NCBI GenBank assembly: GCA_964560775.1
Contig: CAZLNH010000199.1
Coordinates: 1-9,140 of the forward strand
Origin: Woeseia sp964560775
GTDB taxonomy: Bacteria; Pseudomonadota; Gammaproteobacteria; Steroidobacterales; Woeseiaceae
Length of the DNA stretch: 9,140 bases
Reading direction: 5' to 3'
Within the stretch, counting starts at the first letter, position 1, and each line of letters opens with the position of its first letter. A program made the position numbers and the translations under genes. Positions 1 through 6,773 of this stretch are shown piece after piece. Below the pieces are notes generated by a model. That model did not search any database and was not told the origin of the DNA. It was given only the letters and a program-made list of their open reading frames with translations.

Positions 1-835
1 CGAAAAACGGCGACTTGCCTTCAAGGTGGTCGCGCATCTTTGCCTGCACACGCGCCATGTCGTCCGGATGCACCAGCCTGTACCAGTCGGGCAGCACATC
101 GGTCTGGTCATCGTATCCGAGCATCGCCTTCCAGCGCCGCGACAGCCGGATGCGTTTGGTCAGGCCGTCGAAGTCCCAGATGCCGTCGTTGGCTGTCAGG
201 CTTATCAGTTCATTGCGCTCTTCCAGTTCGCGCAGCACCTCTGTTGAGCGCATGCGCTCGAGGCCTGACGCAAGCGACGCACCAATGAGCTTCATCAGCA
301 AGTGCTGGCTGGCATCCCAGCCGTCGACCGGCCCCTGGTTGGCCAACGCCAGGAAACCGGCGATCGATTCCCGCACGCTGAAGCCGATGATCAGGCACGA
401 GCCCATGTTCAATTCGGCGAGGCGCCCAAATTCACCGGCAGCGGCATCAGGTCCCTGCGCCGTATCGTTGATTTCGATCACGCGCAGGTGGCCGAGGCGC
501 TGTCCAAGCCACGGCCAGTTTTCGAGCGAATCCTTCGCCAGTGCTTCGGGATTACTGCTGCAGAATACGGAACTCGATGCGAACACGGATTCGATCATCG
601 CGGCTTCGTCGTCGAACAGGGCGAGAAACGCGGCGTCACAGCCGGACGCATCGGGCAACTCGGCGATATTGTCGCGCAACTGATCGCGAAAGCGCCCTGC
701 CTCGAGCTGCTGGAGATTGACGGCGATTTTCGTCTGCAATGCATCGGCGGCGCCACGCGTACGCTCGCCCGCCCGCGGCCGACGACGTTGCGCCGGGAAC
801 GAGCCCGTGGATTTCATGCCTGTGGGTGTTGTCAT
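1..835 (-). CDS. GAF-PAS sensory/signalling protein, N-terminal part (runs off window)
   Basis: Open frame from an ATG at 835 to the window edge: 278 residues with no stop. Residues about 55-195 look like a GAF-type sensor domain (small hydrophobic strands such as AAFLALFDDEAAMIESVF and SCLIIGFSVRESIAGFLAL, ending in a helix). A short helical linker (195-210) leads into a PAS_3-type domain from about 211, with the typical core IWDFDG, SRRWKAMLGY, and WYRLVHPDDM near 251-260. Proteins of this build usually continue into GGDEF/EAL or histidine-kinase output domains, which would lie left of base 1 and cannot be seen. The start is uncertain: the ribosome site before 835 is weak, the same frame is open upstream to another ATG at 922, and a 10-codon ORF (864-832) overlaps the chosen ATG as ATGA. 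The ligand is unknown. The family call is from recognisable motifs; the role as cytosolic signal sensor is inferred. Confidence 0.8.
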   Translation of the reverse strand, partial: MTTPTGMKSTGSFPAQRRRPRAGERTRGAADALQTKIAVNLQQLEAGRFRDQLRDNIAELPDASGCDAAFLALFDDEAAMIESVFASSSVFCSSNPEALAKDSLENWPWLGQRLGHLRVIEINDTAQGPDAAAGEFGRLAELNMGSCLIIGFSVRESIAGFLALANQGPVDGWDASQHLLMKLIGASLASGLERMRSTEVLRELEERNELISLTANDGIWDFDGLTKRIRLSRRWKAMLGYDDQTDVLPDWYRLVHPDDMARVQAKMRDHLEGKSPFF

Positions 836-920
836 CCCGTCGCCGATAACCGCGATACCTTCATATTGTTGTAGGCGCGGACCGGGCCGTATCGCTGGCC
901 TGCCTGCCCCCGCACTGATC

Positions 921-940
921 ATACACCGCGAGCGGTGTAT
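921..940. promoter_or_regulatory. Perfect 20-bp palindrome, candidate operator
   Basis: Arms ATACACCGC and GCGGTGTAT are exact reverse complements, separated by GA. The dyad lies 86 bp upstream of the chosen start of the GAF-PAS gene. This size and symmetry is usual for a dimeric helix-turn-helix repressor site; the regulator is not identified. An in-frame ATG (922-920) falls inside one edge of the palindrome, which would be unusual for a real start with no ribosome-binding site before it. Confidence 0.4.
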
Positions 941-982
941 ATCCCCGACCTGCCGGGTTTCATTCTGACACGATAGTGGAGG

Positions 983-1005
983 AATACAAGATAAGTACTT
1001 GTATT
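983..1005. promoter_or_regulatory. AT-rich dyad AATACAAG-N7-CTTGTATT
   Basis: Eight-base arms AATACAAG (983-990) and CTTGTATT (998-1005) are exact reverse complements around 7 bases. The dyad sits upstream of the GAF-PAS gene in an otherwise GC-rich stretch, so it may be a promoter-linked protein-binding site. Read on the plus strand it is followed by a T run (1004-1009) and could also act as a weak intrinsic terminator, but no plus-strand gene precedes it. Confidence 0.3.
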
Positions 1006-1101
1006 TTTTGCATCTTATCGCGCCCATGTATGGGCAATTTGCGACGCCTGCGAAGCGGCATCTGCTGGATCAGTACGCAAGAGCGTAGCGGCCTCCGAGG
1101 A

Positions 1102-1187
1102 GCACCGGTACCCCTGCGGGGAGTCCTTTGTTGAAAGTAAAGCGGACCGGAGGGAGCCATTCCTCCGAAGGACTCCCCGACCGGTGC
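1102..1187. repeat. Long interrupted inverted repeat (hairpin), 86 bp
   Basis: Three nested pairings are visible: GCACCGGT (1102-1109) with ACCGGTGC (1180-1187); CGGGGAGTCCTT (1117-1128) with AAGGACTCCCCG (1168-1179); and CGGAGG (1148-1153) with CCTCCG (1162-1167). All pair without mismatch, with a 7-base bulge on the left side only. It lies 44 bp past the stop codon of the SapC-type gene. It lacks a T run, so it is not a standard intrinsic terminator. It may be a REP/MITE-like dispersed element or a stabilising 3' structure. Confidence 0.5.
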
Positions 1188-1230
1188 GGCCGCGAGGGTC
1201 CGATGTTGACCCGTTAAGCCGGTCAGCCGA

Positions 1231-1998
1231 TTACGACGCCTTCTGCCGCTTGAACCGCCGTGCCAGCAAGGCCCGCCAATTCTCCAGCGAGTAAAGCTGC
1301 AGATACGCAGCCGACAACTGCCCCACCTTGTGCAGGGCGTGTACAGCTTCCGCATCGAGTTCACTCAGCTTCTTGGCGTCGATGCTGACAAAGCTCGCCA
1401 GCGTCTGCTCCTCGGTGGCACCTTCCGGCGTATAGGTGGCTTGCTGGCTCACAAGAAGGCCGAGTTCCTTAAGCTTGCCGGTGAATTCCTGGGTACGCTT
1501 GCGCTCGCCTTCGTACTGCGCGCAAAAGCGCATGACCGATTCTGTTTCCTTGGCCAGCTTGCCATCGGCAAAGAAGGGATAAGTCGGGTTCTCTGTAACG
1601 ACCTTCGCGGCGCGATCGATGACAACGGCAACGCGGCCTTCGTCGCCGGCGGCAAAGCCGAACGGATAACAGCGCAGGTAGGAAGGCAGGTATGCCTGCG
1701 AGTCCCACTGCCCGTCACTAACAAACAGGTTGACGTCTTCCAGCAGGCCGACGACAGCAAGCGGAACCGGCTGGTCAAGGCTTGCGAAGACGATCGGATA
1801 ATGACGCTGCGCGCTGCTGAATTCCGTCATGGTCAGCGGAATGACACGCACGGTGGCAACAAACTCGAACGGCCGGTCACTGGGAGTCAGCCCGAGTGTC
1901 CCGTGTTCTTCGGGTGTCAGGAGTTCCGGCTGGTCGTAGAGGAATACCTTGCCGGTCAGGCCTGCGCCGTCCGGCGCCGCTTGTGGTGTGTCTGTCAT
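1231..1998 (-). CDS. SapC family protein
   Basis: 255-aa product from the ATG at 1998. It matches the SapC family as I recall it: an early FLYDQPELLTPEEHGTLGL segment, then FVATVRVIPLTMTEFSSA, HYPIVFA, a VGL...NLFV strand pair, and the hallmark YLPSYLRCYPF near the middle, followed by a charged helical C-terminal half. Family members have been linked to surface-layer-type proteins but their biochemical role is poorly known, and no signal peptide is seen here. An upstream in-frame TTG (2013) would add five residues; ATG is preferred although neither has a clear Shine-Dalgarno. The start lies only 28 bp from the tRNA-Thr 3' end on the same strand, so in the unoccupied chromosome the gene may have been read through from the tRNA promoter. 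It belongs to the GC-rich host flank. Confidence 0.85.
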   Translation of the reverse strand: MTDTPQAAPDGAGLTGKVFLYDQPELLTPEEHGTLGLTPSDRPFEFVATVRVIPLTMTEFSSAQRHYPIVFASLDQPVPLAVVGLLEDVNLFVSDGQWDSQAYLPSYLRCYPFGFAAGDEGRVAVVIDRAAKVVTENPTYPFFADGKLAKETESVMRFCAQYEGERKRTQEFTGKLKELGLLVSQQATYTPEGATEEQTLASFVSIDAKKLSELDAEAVHALHKVGQLSAAYLQLYSLENWRALLARRFKRQKAS

Positions 1999-2026
1999 GG
2001 GTTCACTGCACAATTGTCAGGAAAAA

Positions 2027-2073
2027 TGGTGCCGGCAAGGTGACTCGAACACCTGACCCCATCATTACGAATG
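2027..2073 (-). tRNA. tRNA-Thr(CGU) 3' fragment (anticodon loop to CCA), 5' half missing
   Basis: Read on the minus strand: the seven-base anticodon loop TTCGTAA (2071-2065, anticodon CGT), 3' anticodon strand TGATG, five-base variable loop, T stem AGGTG/CACCT around the loop TTCGAGT, acceptor strand TGCCGGC, discriminator A, then encoded CCA (2029-2027). The sequence upstream of the loop (GCGCA) does not pair with TGATG beyond two bases. There is no D arm and no 5' acceptor strand complementary to TGCCGGC. The fragment is therefore not a functional tRNA but the displaced 3' end left by integration, immediately beside an integrase gene. The Thr assignment rests on the anticodon. Confidence 0.85.
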
Positions 2074-2079
2074 CGCATT
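2060..2079. other. Candidate attachment-site core at the tRNA anticodon stem-loop
   Basis: CATCA-TTACGAA-TG is one anticodon stem strand, the seven-base loop and the first two bases of the other stem strand; identity to a tRNA stops at 2073. Tyrosine recombinases commonly use an anticodon stem-loop as inverted core sites with the 7-bp loop as strand-exchange region, which fits the break point. A 10-bp palindrome AATGCGCATT (2070-2079) overlaps the junction. Which bases are exchanged is inferred. Confidence 0.6.
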
Positions 2080-2122
2080 TCTGCGGGCACTTATCATAGA
2101 GTTACACTCGAACTTCTTTATT

Positions 2123-2135
2123 TATCAATAAATTA
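2123..2135 (+). promoter_or_regulatory. IHF-binding site, perfect match to consensus
   Basis: TATCAATAAATTA fits WATCAANNNNTTR at every specified position. It lies between the tRNA core and the arm-type repeats, where the DNA-bending protein IHF acts in attP sites of phage-lambda-type recombination systems. The surrounding 2111-2150 is AT-rich. Confidence 0.5.
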
Positions 2136-2174
2136 CGTTTATTCATGTTGATTCGCGTTGCTGCAAATTAAGCA

Positions 2175-2216
2175 GAATCGTAAGCTCAACGCGCTTAAGT
2201 GTTGCGCTTACGATTC
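2175..2216. repeat. Arm-type repeat cluster and dyad upstream of the integrase
   Basis: An 11-bp perfect inverted repeat GAATCGTAAGC (2175-2185) / GCTTACGATTC (2206-2216) contains three copies of a 9-mer close to GCGCTTACG: 2191-2199 (one mismatch) and 2204-2212 (exact) as direct repeats 13 bp apart, and 2187-2179 (one mismatch) in the opposite direction. The cluster ends 17 bp before the integrase ATG. It could bind the integrase N-terminal arm-binding domain or an excisionase, and also autoregulate the integrase promoter. Confidence 0.55.
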
Positions 2217-2233
2217 AATTAAAGGGGTTTGCT

Positions 2234-3676
2234 ATGACAAAACGATTATCCAACAAGAAAGATTCTAACAGACGGTGGGCCGGTAGTGAGGAACGCGACA
2301 GCAAAGTAAAGGGCTTGATCATCCGCACTCAACCCTCCGGACGCGTGCTGTATTACGCCGGCTATCGTCGCCCCGTTCAGGACGATAAGACTGGCGAGTG
2401 GAAAAGCAAGACAACCCGGACCTCGCTTGGCCGCGCAGATCACATGACCCGGGACGAAGCTCGGAAAGCAGCCAGGGTCGCATTGAGTGCAGCGCGAATC
2501 GCAGTCAACAAGGGGTTTAAGGGAGACCGCGTAAAGGACCACGTCGCAAGGGTCCTACTAAATATCAATGAATCCGTAATAGACATCGAATCCAAAGCGG
2601 CTGAGCAGGACCGCTGCCCCACAGTTCAGGACTACGTCGACAAGGAGTATGGGCCCGATCTAGAGCGCGACCGCAAGTACGCCGCAAACGGTCGAGAGAC
2701 GAAGCGACTGAAATTTCTACTTTCGTTATACAAAGACGATGGCCTCGACTTCCTACCGATGAAGCTGAATGCGATAGATCGCCGTAAGATCAAGGCTTGG
2801 CATTCGCTGCGTAGTGATTCCGTGCTGGAGAGCACAGGACAGAAACCGTCAGTAGCCACCATCAATCGCGACCTCGCATCAATTGGAGGCATGTTTACGT
2901 CCGCAATTGAGGATGGCTATATCGCCGTTAATCCAGTAACTGCCCTTCGATCGAGACGCAAAGGGCAGAGAAAACAGAAGGTCCGTCAGATCGTGCGGTA
3001 TCTCGGCTCGAATGACAGTGACCCCCATGAGGAACAACGCCTGCTGCAGGCTCTTATTGACAGGGAAGCGCGGAAGCGGGAAAAGCGCGCCAATGCCAAC
3101 AAGTGGGCCAAGGAACGCGGCTATACGCCGAAACCGGAGATTCCGGACGATCACTATGCGGACTACCTACGACCGCTCGTGCTGCTCGCGCTAAACACGG
3201 GATTGCGACGGTCTGAACTACTCAACCTAAGATGGAGACATCTGCATATTAAAAAAACCGGAAACAACTATAAGTACCTTCGCATTCCGGGGCGATTAAC
3301 GAAAAATGGCAAGCCCAACGACGTTCCGCTAAATACTTACATTGTTAAAGTGCTGCGCAAATGGAAAAAGCAATGCGCGACAATCGATCCGGATGCCTAC
3401 GTTTTTCAAGGTCGTAATGGTAAGCGCATCAACAATGTCCGCCGCGCTTGGCAGGCACTGCTTGCCGACGCTGGAATCAAAGACTTTCGATTCCATGACA
3501 TGCGCCATCATTTCGCGAGCCAGCTGGTTATGAAGGGCGAGCCGTTGAATACGGTACGCGAGCTGCTAAATCACTCCGATCTGCAAATGACGCTGAGATA
3601 TGCGCACCTCTCCCCTGACCACAAGCGCGATAGCGTCAATAAGCTCGCAACGGACAAAAAGAAATGGACGATATAG
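2234..3676 (+). CDS. int: Tyrosine recombinase / phage-type integrase
   Basis: 480-aa site-specific recombinase that would catalyse integration and excision of the element at tRNA-Thr. The N-terminal part (about 25-95) resembles the arm-DNA-binding domains of island integrases (KGLIIRTQPSGRVLYYAGYRR, then LGRADHMTRDEARKAAR). A core-binding helical segment follows (about 130-260). The catalytic domain has the full active-site set: R325 in TGLRRSEL, H421 and R424 in FHDMRHHF, H447 in LNHSDLQMT, and nucleophile Y456 in LRYAHLSP. An unusually basic, charged stretch (about 275-300) precedes the catalytic domain. The ATG is preceded by AAAGGGG with a 6-base spacer, a good ribosome site. The gene points away from the tRNA scar and its end overlaps the next gene by 13 bp. 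The protein appears intact and potentially active. Confidence 0.93.
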   Translation: MTKRLSNKKDSNRRWAGSEERDSKVKGLIIRTQPSGRVLYYAGYRRPVQDDKTGEWKSKTTRTSLGRADHMTRDEARKAARVALSAARIAVNKGFKGDRVKDHVARVLLNINESVIDIESKAAEQDRCPTVQDYVDKEYGPDLERDRKYAANGRETKRLKFLLSLYKDDGLDFLPMKLNAIDRRKIKAWHSLRSDSVLESTGQKPSVATINRDLASIGGMFTSAIEDGYIAVNPVTALRSRRKGQRKQKVRQIVRYLGSNDSDPHEEQRLLQALIDREARKREKRANANKWAKERGYTPKPEIPDDHYADYLRPLVLLALNTGLRRSELLNLRWRHLHIKKTGNNYKYLRIPGRLTKNGKPNDVPLNTYIVKVLRKWKKQCATIDPDAYVFQGRNGKRINNVRRAWQALLADAGIKDFRFHDMRHHFASQLVMKGEPLNTVRELLNHSDLQMTLRYAHLSPDHKRDSVNKLATDKKKWTI

Positions 3677-4944
3677 CAGCGTTCCGGCGCGCAGTCGCAC
3701 TCCTGGGCGACAAGTCGCTCCGAAAACCCGCTGACCTCAGGGACAAGCACCTTGTCCAGATGGCGTCCTCTGACACTAATCCTCGGCGAAAGAGTGACCG
3801 CGAATCAGCGCGGGATATCCTTAGCGAATCTTGTAGGCGCCTGCTGGATGCCCGGGAAAGCAATTATCAGCCTGTCGTTGCGCTGCTACTTGCCCTTGTC
3901 GGCGACTGGACACCCTCGCCTAATCTGCACAGGCGAATCAGCATGGAACTGCTAGCTGAGGTGCTGGATTTCGTAGATGAGCGCGTGGACATGCTGGGAC
4001 CGGAGTTCACTACGTACCTCACCGACTGCATCAACCGCGCTAAAGCGCAGCACCCGGCGGCACGACTCACGGAAGCAAAGCTGGCAGATTTTGAACATGA
4101 ATACCAGCCTGACTGGCTTGGACAGGCCTTCAACTTGACGCCGCATAAGGAGCATGGCCAGCCCACTGACCCAGAGCGCGATGCAGATATTCTCGATGGA
4201 ATGCACTTCATCTACAGAGCTTTGCGGGAGAAATCGGAACACTACGGGACGAAGCTCGAAGAACATCTCCAACTCTTCATAGACCGCAAGACGTCCGAAC
4301 TTCCATTCTGCATCGAACGACTCGTCAAGCTGAATGGTTATCCACATGCTGCCGAATACCTGCCCTCCATGCGGACCAGATTAGCACGCTCGATTCTTGA
4401 CGAAATTGAACGCCTACGCGGAACCGATCATTGGCGAGGGATGGCGACAGCAAACATCTTTGTGAAGTGTCAGGACGCCTGCGTAGAACAGGTGGAACTA
4501 TTGCTCCTGCACTCTGACACTTCCGAATCGGAGAGAGAGCTGTTGACAGAGCGGCGCGAGATACTACGCAACTACGGTTCTGAATCGCTACAGCGCAACA
4601 ACACCGGGAATGCGACAGGGATTGAGCGACTGTATCGAAAGCATAAGGACAAAATCCACGGCCAGATAAAGCGATCAGCTAAATTGCGTACACTGGAGGA
4701 ATCGGAATCGCTCATTGCGGAGATCGACGCCGACCAAGCGAATGCTGAGGCTCGCAATCATCCGGCTGTCCGAGAGGCAGTTAAAATCATCAACTCCCCG
4801 GACGTAGGCAATCAGTGCAGAGTTAAGTTGCTCAAGCTGGAGAAACAGACGCCGTCAAAGCACCGGTGGATATGGCCGACGCTATGGCAGGACTTCGGGA
4901 ACGCCTTAGCCTGCGTCGTTTCGAGAATGAACTACTCGAAATAA
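3664..4944 (+). CDS. Unknown 426-aa protein overlapping the integrase end
   Basis: I do not recognise this family. The protein is soluble, with no signal peptide or membrane segment, and is predicted mostly helical with many charged residues. Visible blocks are an N-terminal helical region (1-80), a SMELLAEVLDFVDERVDMLG helix near 93-112, a central part with several Trp/Tyr/His residues (145-235), two charged helices (285-300 and 318-360) and a Trp-containing end (HRWIWPTLWQDFGNAL, 400-415). No Walker, HxxxH, PD-(D/E)XK or helicase motif was seen. The ATG lies inside the last codons of the integrase gene with no strong ribosome site, which suggests translational coupling and co-transcription with it. 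Its base composition is like that of the integrase and less AT-rich than the three genes that follow, so it may belong to the core module. A recombination accessory role is a guess from position only. Confidence 0.75.
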   Translation: MDDIAAFRRAVALLGDKSLRKPADLRDKHLVQMASSDTNPRRKSDRESARDILSESCRRLLDARESNYQPVVALLLALVGDWTPSPNLHRRISMELLAEVLDFVDERVDMLGPEFTTYLTDCINRAKAQHPAARLTEAKLADFEHEYQPDWLGQAFNLTPHKEHGQPTDPERDADILDGMHFIYRALREKSEHYGTKLEEHLQLFIDRKTSELPFCIERLVKLNGYPHAAEYLPSMRTRLARSILDEIERLRGTDHWRGMATANIFVKCQDACVEQVELLLLHSDTSESERELLTERREILRNYGSESLQRNNTGNATGIERLYRKHKDKIHGQIKRSAKLRTLEESESLIAEIDADQANAEARNHPAVREAVKIINSPDVGNQCRVKLLKLEKQTPSKHRWIWPTLWQDFGNALACVVSRMNYSK

Positions 4945-5007
4945 GCTGGTACTATTCTCCCAGGCACAGAATTAAAAATAACTGAGTCCCCGACGAAATG
5001 ACACCTC

Positions 5008-5640
5008 ATGTCAGACTCGACTGATACGGACCAGCCAGCACACGACAGTTGGTGGAGACGGCGCGCACCTGCAACAATTGTTGGAATAGTAATAATTGGG
5101 ATTGTCGTTAGCATAATCTACGACATGTTGGTGCGACCGGGAATAACCACTGTCGGACGGTTCGCACTCGACCTCTTAACTCTAGGGTCTGACACAATAA
5201 AGGATACGGCCTACAGCCGTGCTGCGATAAATCCAACTCCGACAACGGCGCTATTTCTTTTCTCGATGGCTGCTACTTTTACATTGGTACCGATATTCGC
5301 CTATTGGGGTTATGTCTTTACCAAATGGCTCAGGAAAGGTAAGTCAATTCGCGAGGAACGTAGTCGCCGAATGTTCAGAATTACTTTTGCTCTTTATGTC
5401 GTTTCGACAATTCCTATTCTTACAATTTATTCTATTCAGCAGCAATCCGTACGAATTTGGCAAGCATTTCATACGCACCTTGCGACGATCGCACCATACA
5501 TAAGCGAGGACGAAAGGCTAATGCTTTCAAGTCAGTTTGCGACTATAGAGGGACGCGACGACTACACCGCTATTGCCAATGATATGGGAAAGATCGCCGC
5601 CGACGTTGGTGTCAAATTACGTGAGATCGAGCTTTGGTAG
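5008..5640 (+). CDS. Three-helix membrane protein, unknown function
   Basis: 210 aa. Hydrophobic segments at about 21-41 (preceded by WWRRR, so the N terminus is likely cytosolic), 80-107 and 122-143, with basic residues (WLRKGKSIREERSRR, 107-121) between the last two. The C-terminal 65 residues form a charged helical tail with an ISEDERLMLSSQFATIEGRDDY block (165-186) and a short amphipathic end. This pattern, a small multi-pass protein with a tail containing a DY motif, resembles uncharacterised membrane proteins found in accessory regions; I cannot name the family. The ribosome site is poor. An ATG 10 bp upstream (4998) opens only an eight-codon ORF. The gap to the previous gene is 63 bp with no clear terminator. 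Low GC with many ATA and AGA-type codons suggests recent transfer. Confidence 0.75.
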   Translation: MSDSTDTDQPAHDSWWRRRAPATIVGIVIIGIVVSIIYDMLVRPGITTVGRFALDLLTLGSDTIKDTAYSRAAINPTPTTALFLFSMAATFTLVPIFAYWGYVFTKWLRKGKSIREERSRRMFRITFALYVVSTIPILTIYSIQQQSVRIWQAFHTHLATIAPYISEDERLMLSSQFATIEGRDDYTAIANDMGKIAADVGVKLREIELW

Positions 5641-5984
5641 TTCGTAATCACTGCATCCGATTCTCCGCCCCTCTCCTGCCCTAAGTAGTCGAACGATACA
5701 CAGATCAAGCTATGCCCCGGAAATTACAGGAGACGCGGACTCCGGCGGTCAGTATCTACTGCTGAGGGGCACAAATCGTCGGGAACACCGAGCGCTGGTG
5801 CTTATGTGTGGCGCTTCCAACCCGGACGCAGTGCTATCGAAGCATGGTAACTCGCTGAATTCTGCTGGAAATAGTATCCTTGGAACACGCATACACAATG
5901 CGCCGTGCGGTGAGTTGGGTCCATCGCCTCAACACAACGAAGAAAAAACAGATAGATCAGTGAATTCGGGGAAGGGGGATTAGC
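5641..5984. other. 344-bp stretch without a supported gene
   Basis: No RNA gene or mobile element recognised. A 61-codon frame from GTG (5798-5983) ends one base before the next gene, and a 17-codon frame starts at 5712; neither has a ribosome site or protein-like composition. The stretch is higher in GC than the genes on either side. It probably contains the promoter of the 262-aa gene, but no convincing -35/-10 pair could be chosen. Confidence 0.5.
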
Positions 5985-6773
5985 ATGGAAGACATGATAC
6001 GCGACCCAATGTGGACCTTCGTCGGTGTTGCAATTGCGCTAGTGGCGATCCTAACGACGATAGTGTTGGCTCTGGGCCAACGTAAGAAAAAACGCCTCTC
6101 ATATGAAATAGTGTCTAATACCGAGTTACTTGGAATCGGAGAGGAGATAAGGGGCAAGGTAAAAATCCTATACGAAGAAAATGAAGTAAAGAATGTTCAT
6201 CTACTTACTGTTCGATTCGTCAATTCCGGAAACGAGCCTATTGGAACAACTGACTATGAACGACCTGTTCGGATGATGGTTAATGACGAAGCGACAATAT
6301 TGACGCATGAGATAGTTGATCAAGATCCATCTAATCTTAGCGCAGAGGCTACCGCCGAGGGAAACATGTTTAGCATAAAGCCACTGCTCCTAAACCCAAA
6401 AGATGCATTCTCCATCAAGACCTTGATCAGCGACCTTGATGGAAGTCCCCGTATTGACGGACGGGTAAAGGGTGTCAAAGCCATCTCTAGATTCGAGGAA
6501 GGTGAGAAGTACCTCGTTGTGGGTACGCTTGTCGGACTTATTTTGATGGGCATTGGCATCGGAATGGTCACTAGGAAAGAAACAATTGCCGCGTCCTCCC
6601 TTGGCATCCCTTGGGAATCTATCGGGAGCGTAGCTATTGCACTGGGTTACCTAACCGTGATTTTCGCAGCCTTCCGTAGCCGACGTGGAAGAAAGGCATT
6701 GGCCGAAATACTGCGTCTAATACTCCCGTATTCCCTTGCTAAAGTGGGCATCGGCACCAATCGTCAACAATAG
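5985..6773 (+). CDS. Membrane protein with predicted beta-rich cytosolic domain, unknown function
   Basis: 262 aa. One N-terminal membrane helix (about 10-30) is followed by a positive QRKKKR stop, placing the next part in the cytosol. Residues 36-170 are predicted beta-rich: LSYEIVSNTELL, EIRGKVKILYEE, VHLLTVRFVNSGNEPI, DYERPVRMMV and GRVKGVKAI look like successive strands of a sandwich fold. Two closely spaced C-terminal membrane helices follow (about 177-195 and 211-230), then a basic tail. The LSYE...ILYE...VHL..VR.VNSGN.PI..DYERPV pattern is one I recall from widespread uncharacterised membrane proteins, which supports a real gene, but no function is known to me. A GGGGG ribosome site lies 6 bases before the ATG. 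It could sense a ligand through the cytosolic domain; that is inference. Confidence 0.8.
   Translation: MEDMIRDPMWTFVGVAIALVAILTTIVLALGQRKKKRLSYEIVSNTELLGIGEEIRGKVKILYEENEVKNVHLLTVRFVNSGNEPIGTTDYERPVRMMVNDEATILTHEIVDQDPSNLSAEATAEGNMFSIKPLLLNPKDAFSIKTLISDLDGSPRIDGRVKGVKAISRFEEGEKYLVVGTLVGLILMGIGIGMVTRKETIAASSLGIPWESIGSVAIALGYLTVIFAAFRSRRGRKALAEILRLILPYSLAKVGIGTNRQQ

Larger units (their letters stand above)
836..1230. other. 395-bp intergenic region between two minus-strand genes
   Basis: No convincing gene. It holds a 20-bp perfect dyad (921-940), a 23-bp AT-rich dyad (983-1005), a small hairpin with GCCCAT/ATGGGC arms (1022-1035) and a long interrupted hairpin (1102-1187). Long frames crossing it on the minus strand have no homology I recognise, are rich in Arg and Gly, and look like GC-driven artefacts. 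Promoter and operator functions for the GAF-PAS gene probably sit in 900-1010, and the 3' processing or termination signal of the SapC-type gene in 1100-1230. Confidence 0.6.

Noticed and set aside
832..864. 10-codon ORF overlapping the GAF-PAS start as ATGA
   Set aside because: Too short to judge; could be a coupling leader but there is no ribosome site or conservation evidence.
302..874. 190-aa plus-strand frame
   Set aside because: Antisense to the GAF-PAS gene, which has clear domain motifs; a product of high GC.
960..1364. 134-aa minus-strand frame
   Set aside because: Overlaps the SapC gene's 3' end and the long hairpin; Arg/Gly-rich translation with no protein-like pattern.
1330..2043. 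237-aa plus-strand frame opposite the SapC gene
   Set aside because: Antisense shadow of a gene whose family is recognised; it also reads into the tRNA fragment.
5798..5983. 61-aa frame starting with GTG, ending one base before the 262-aa gene
   Set aside because: No ribosome site, composition not protein-like, rich in Ser/Asn/Gly; no family recognised. Adjacency alone is not enough.
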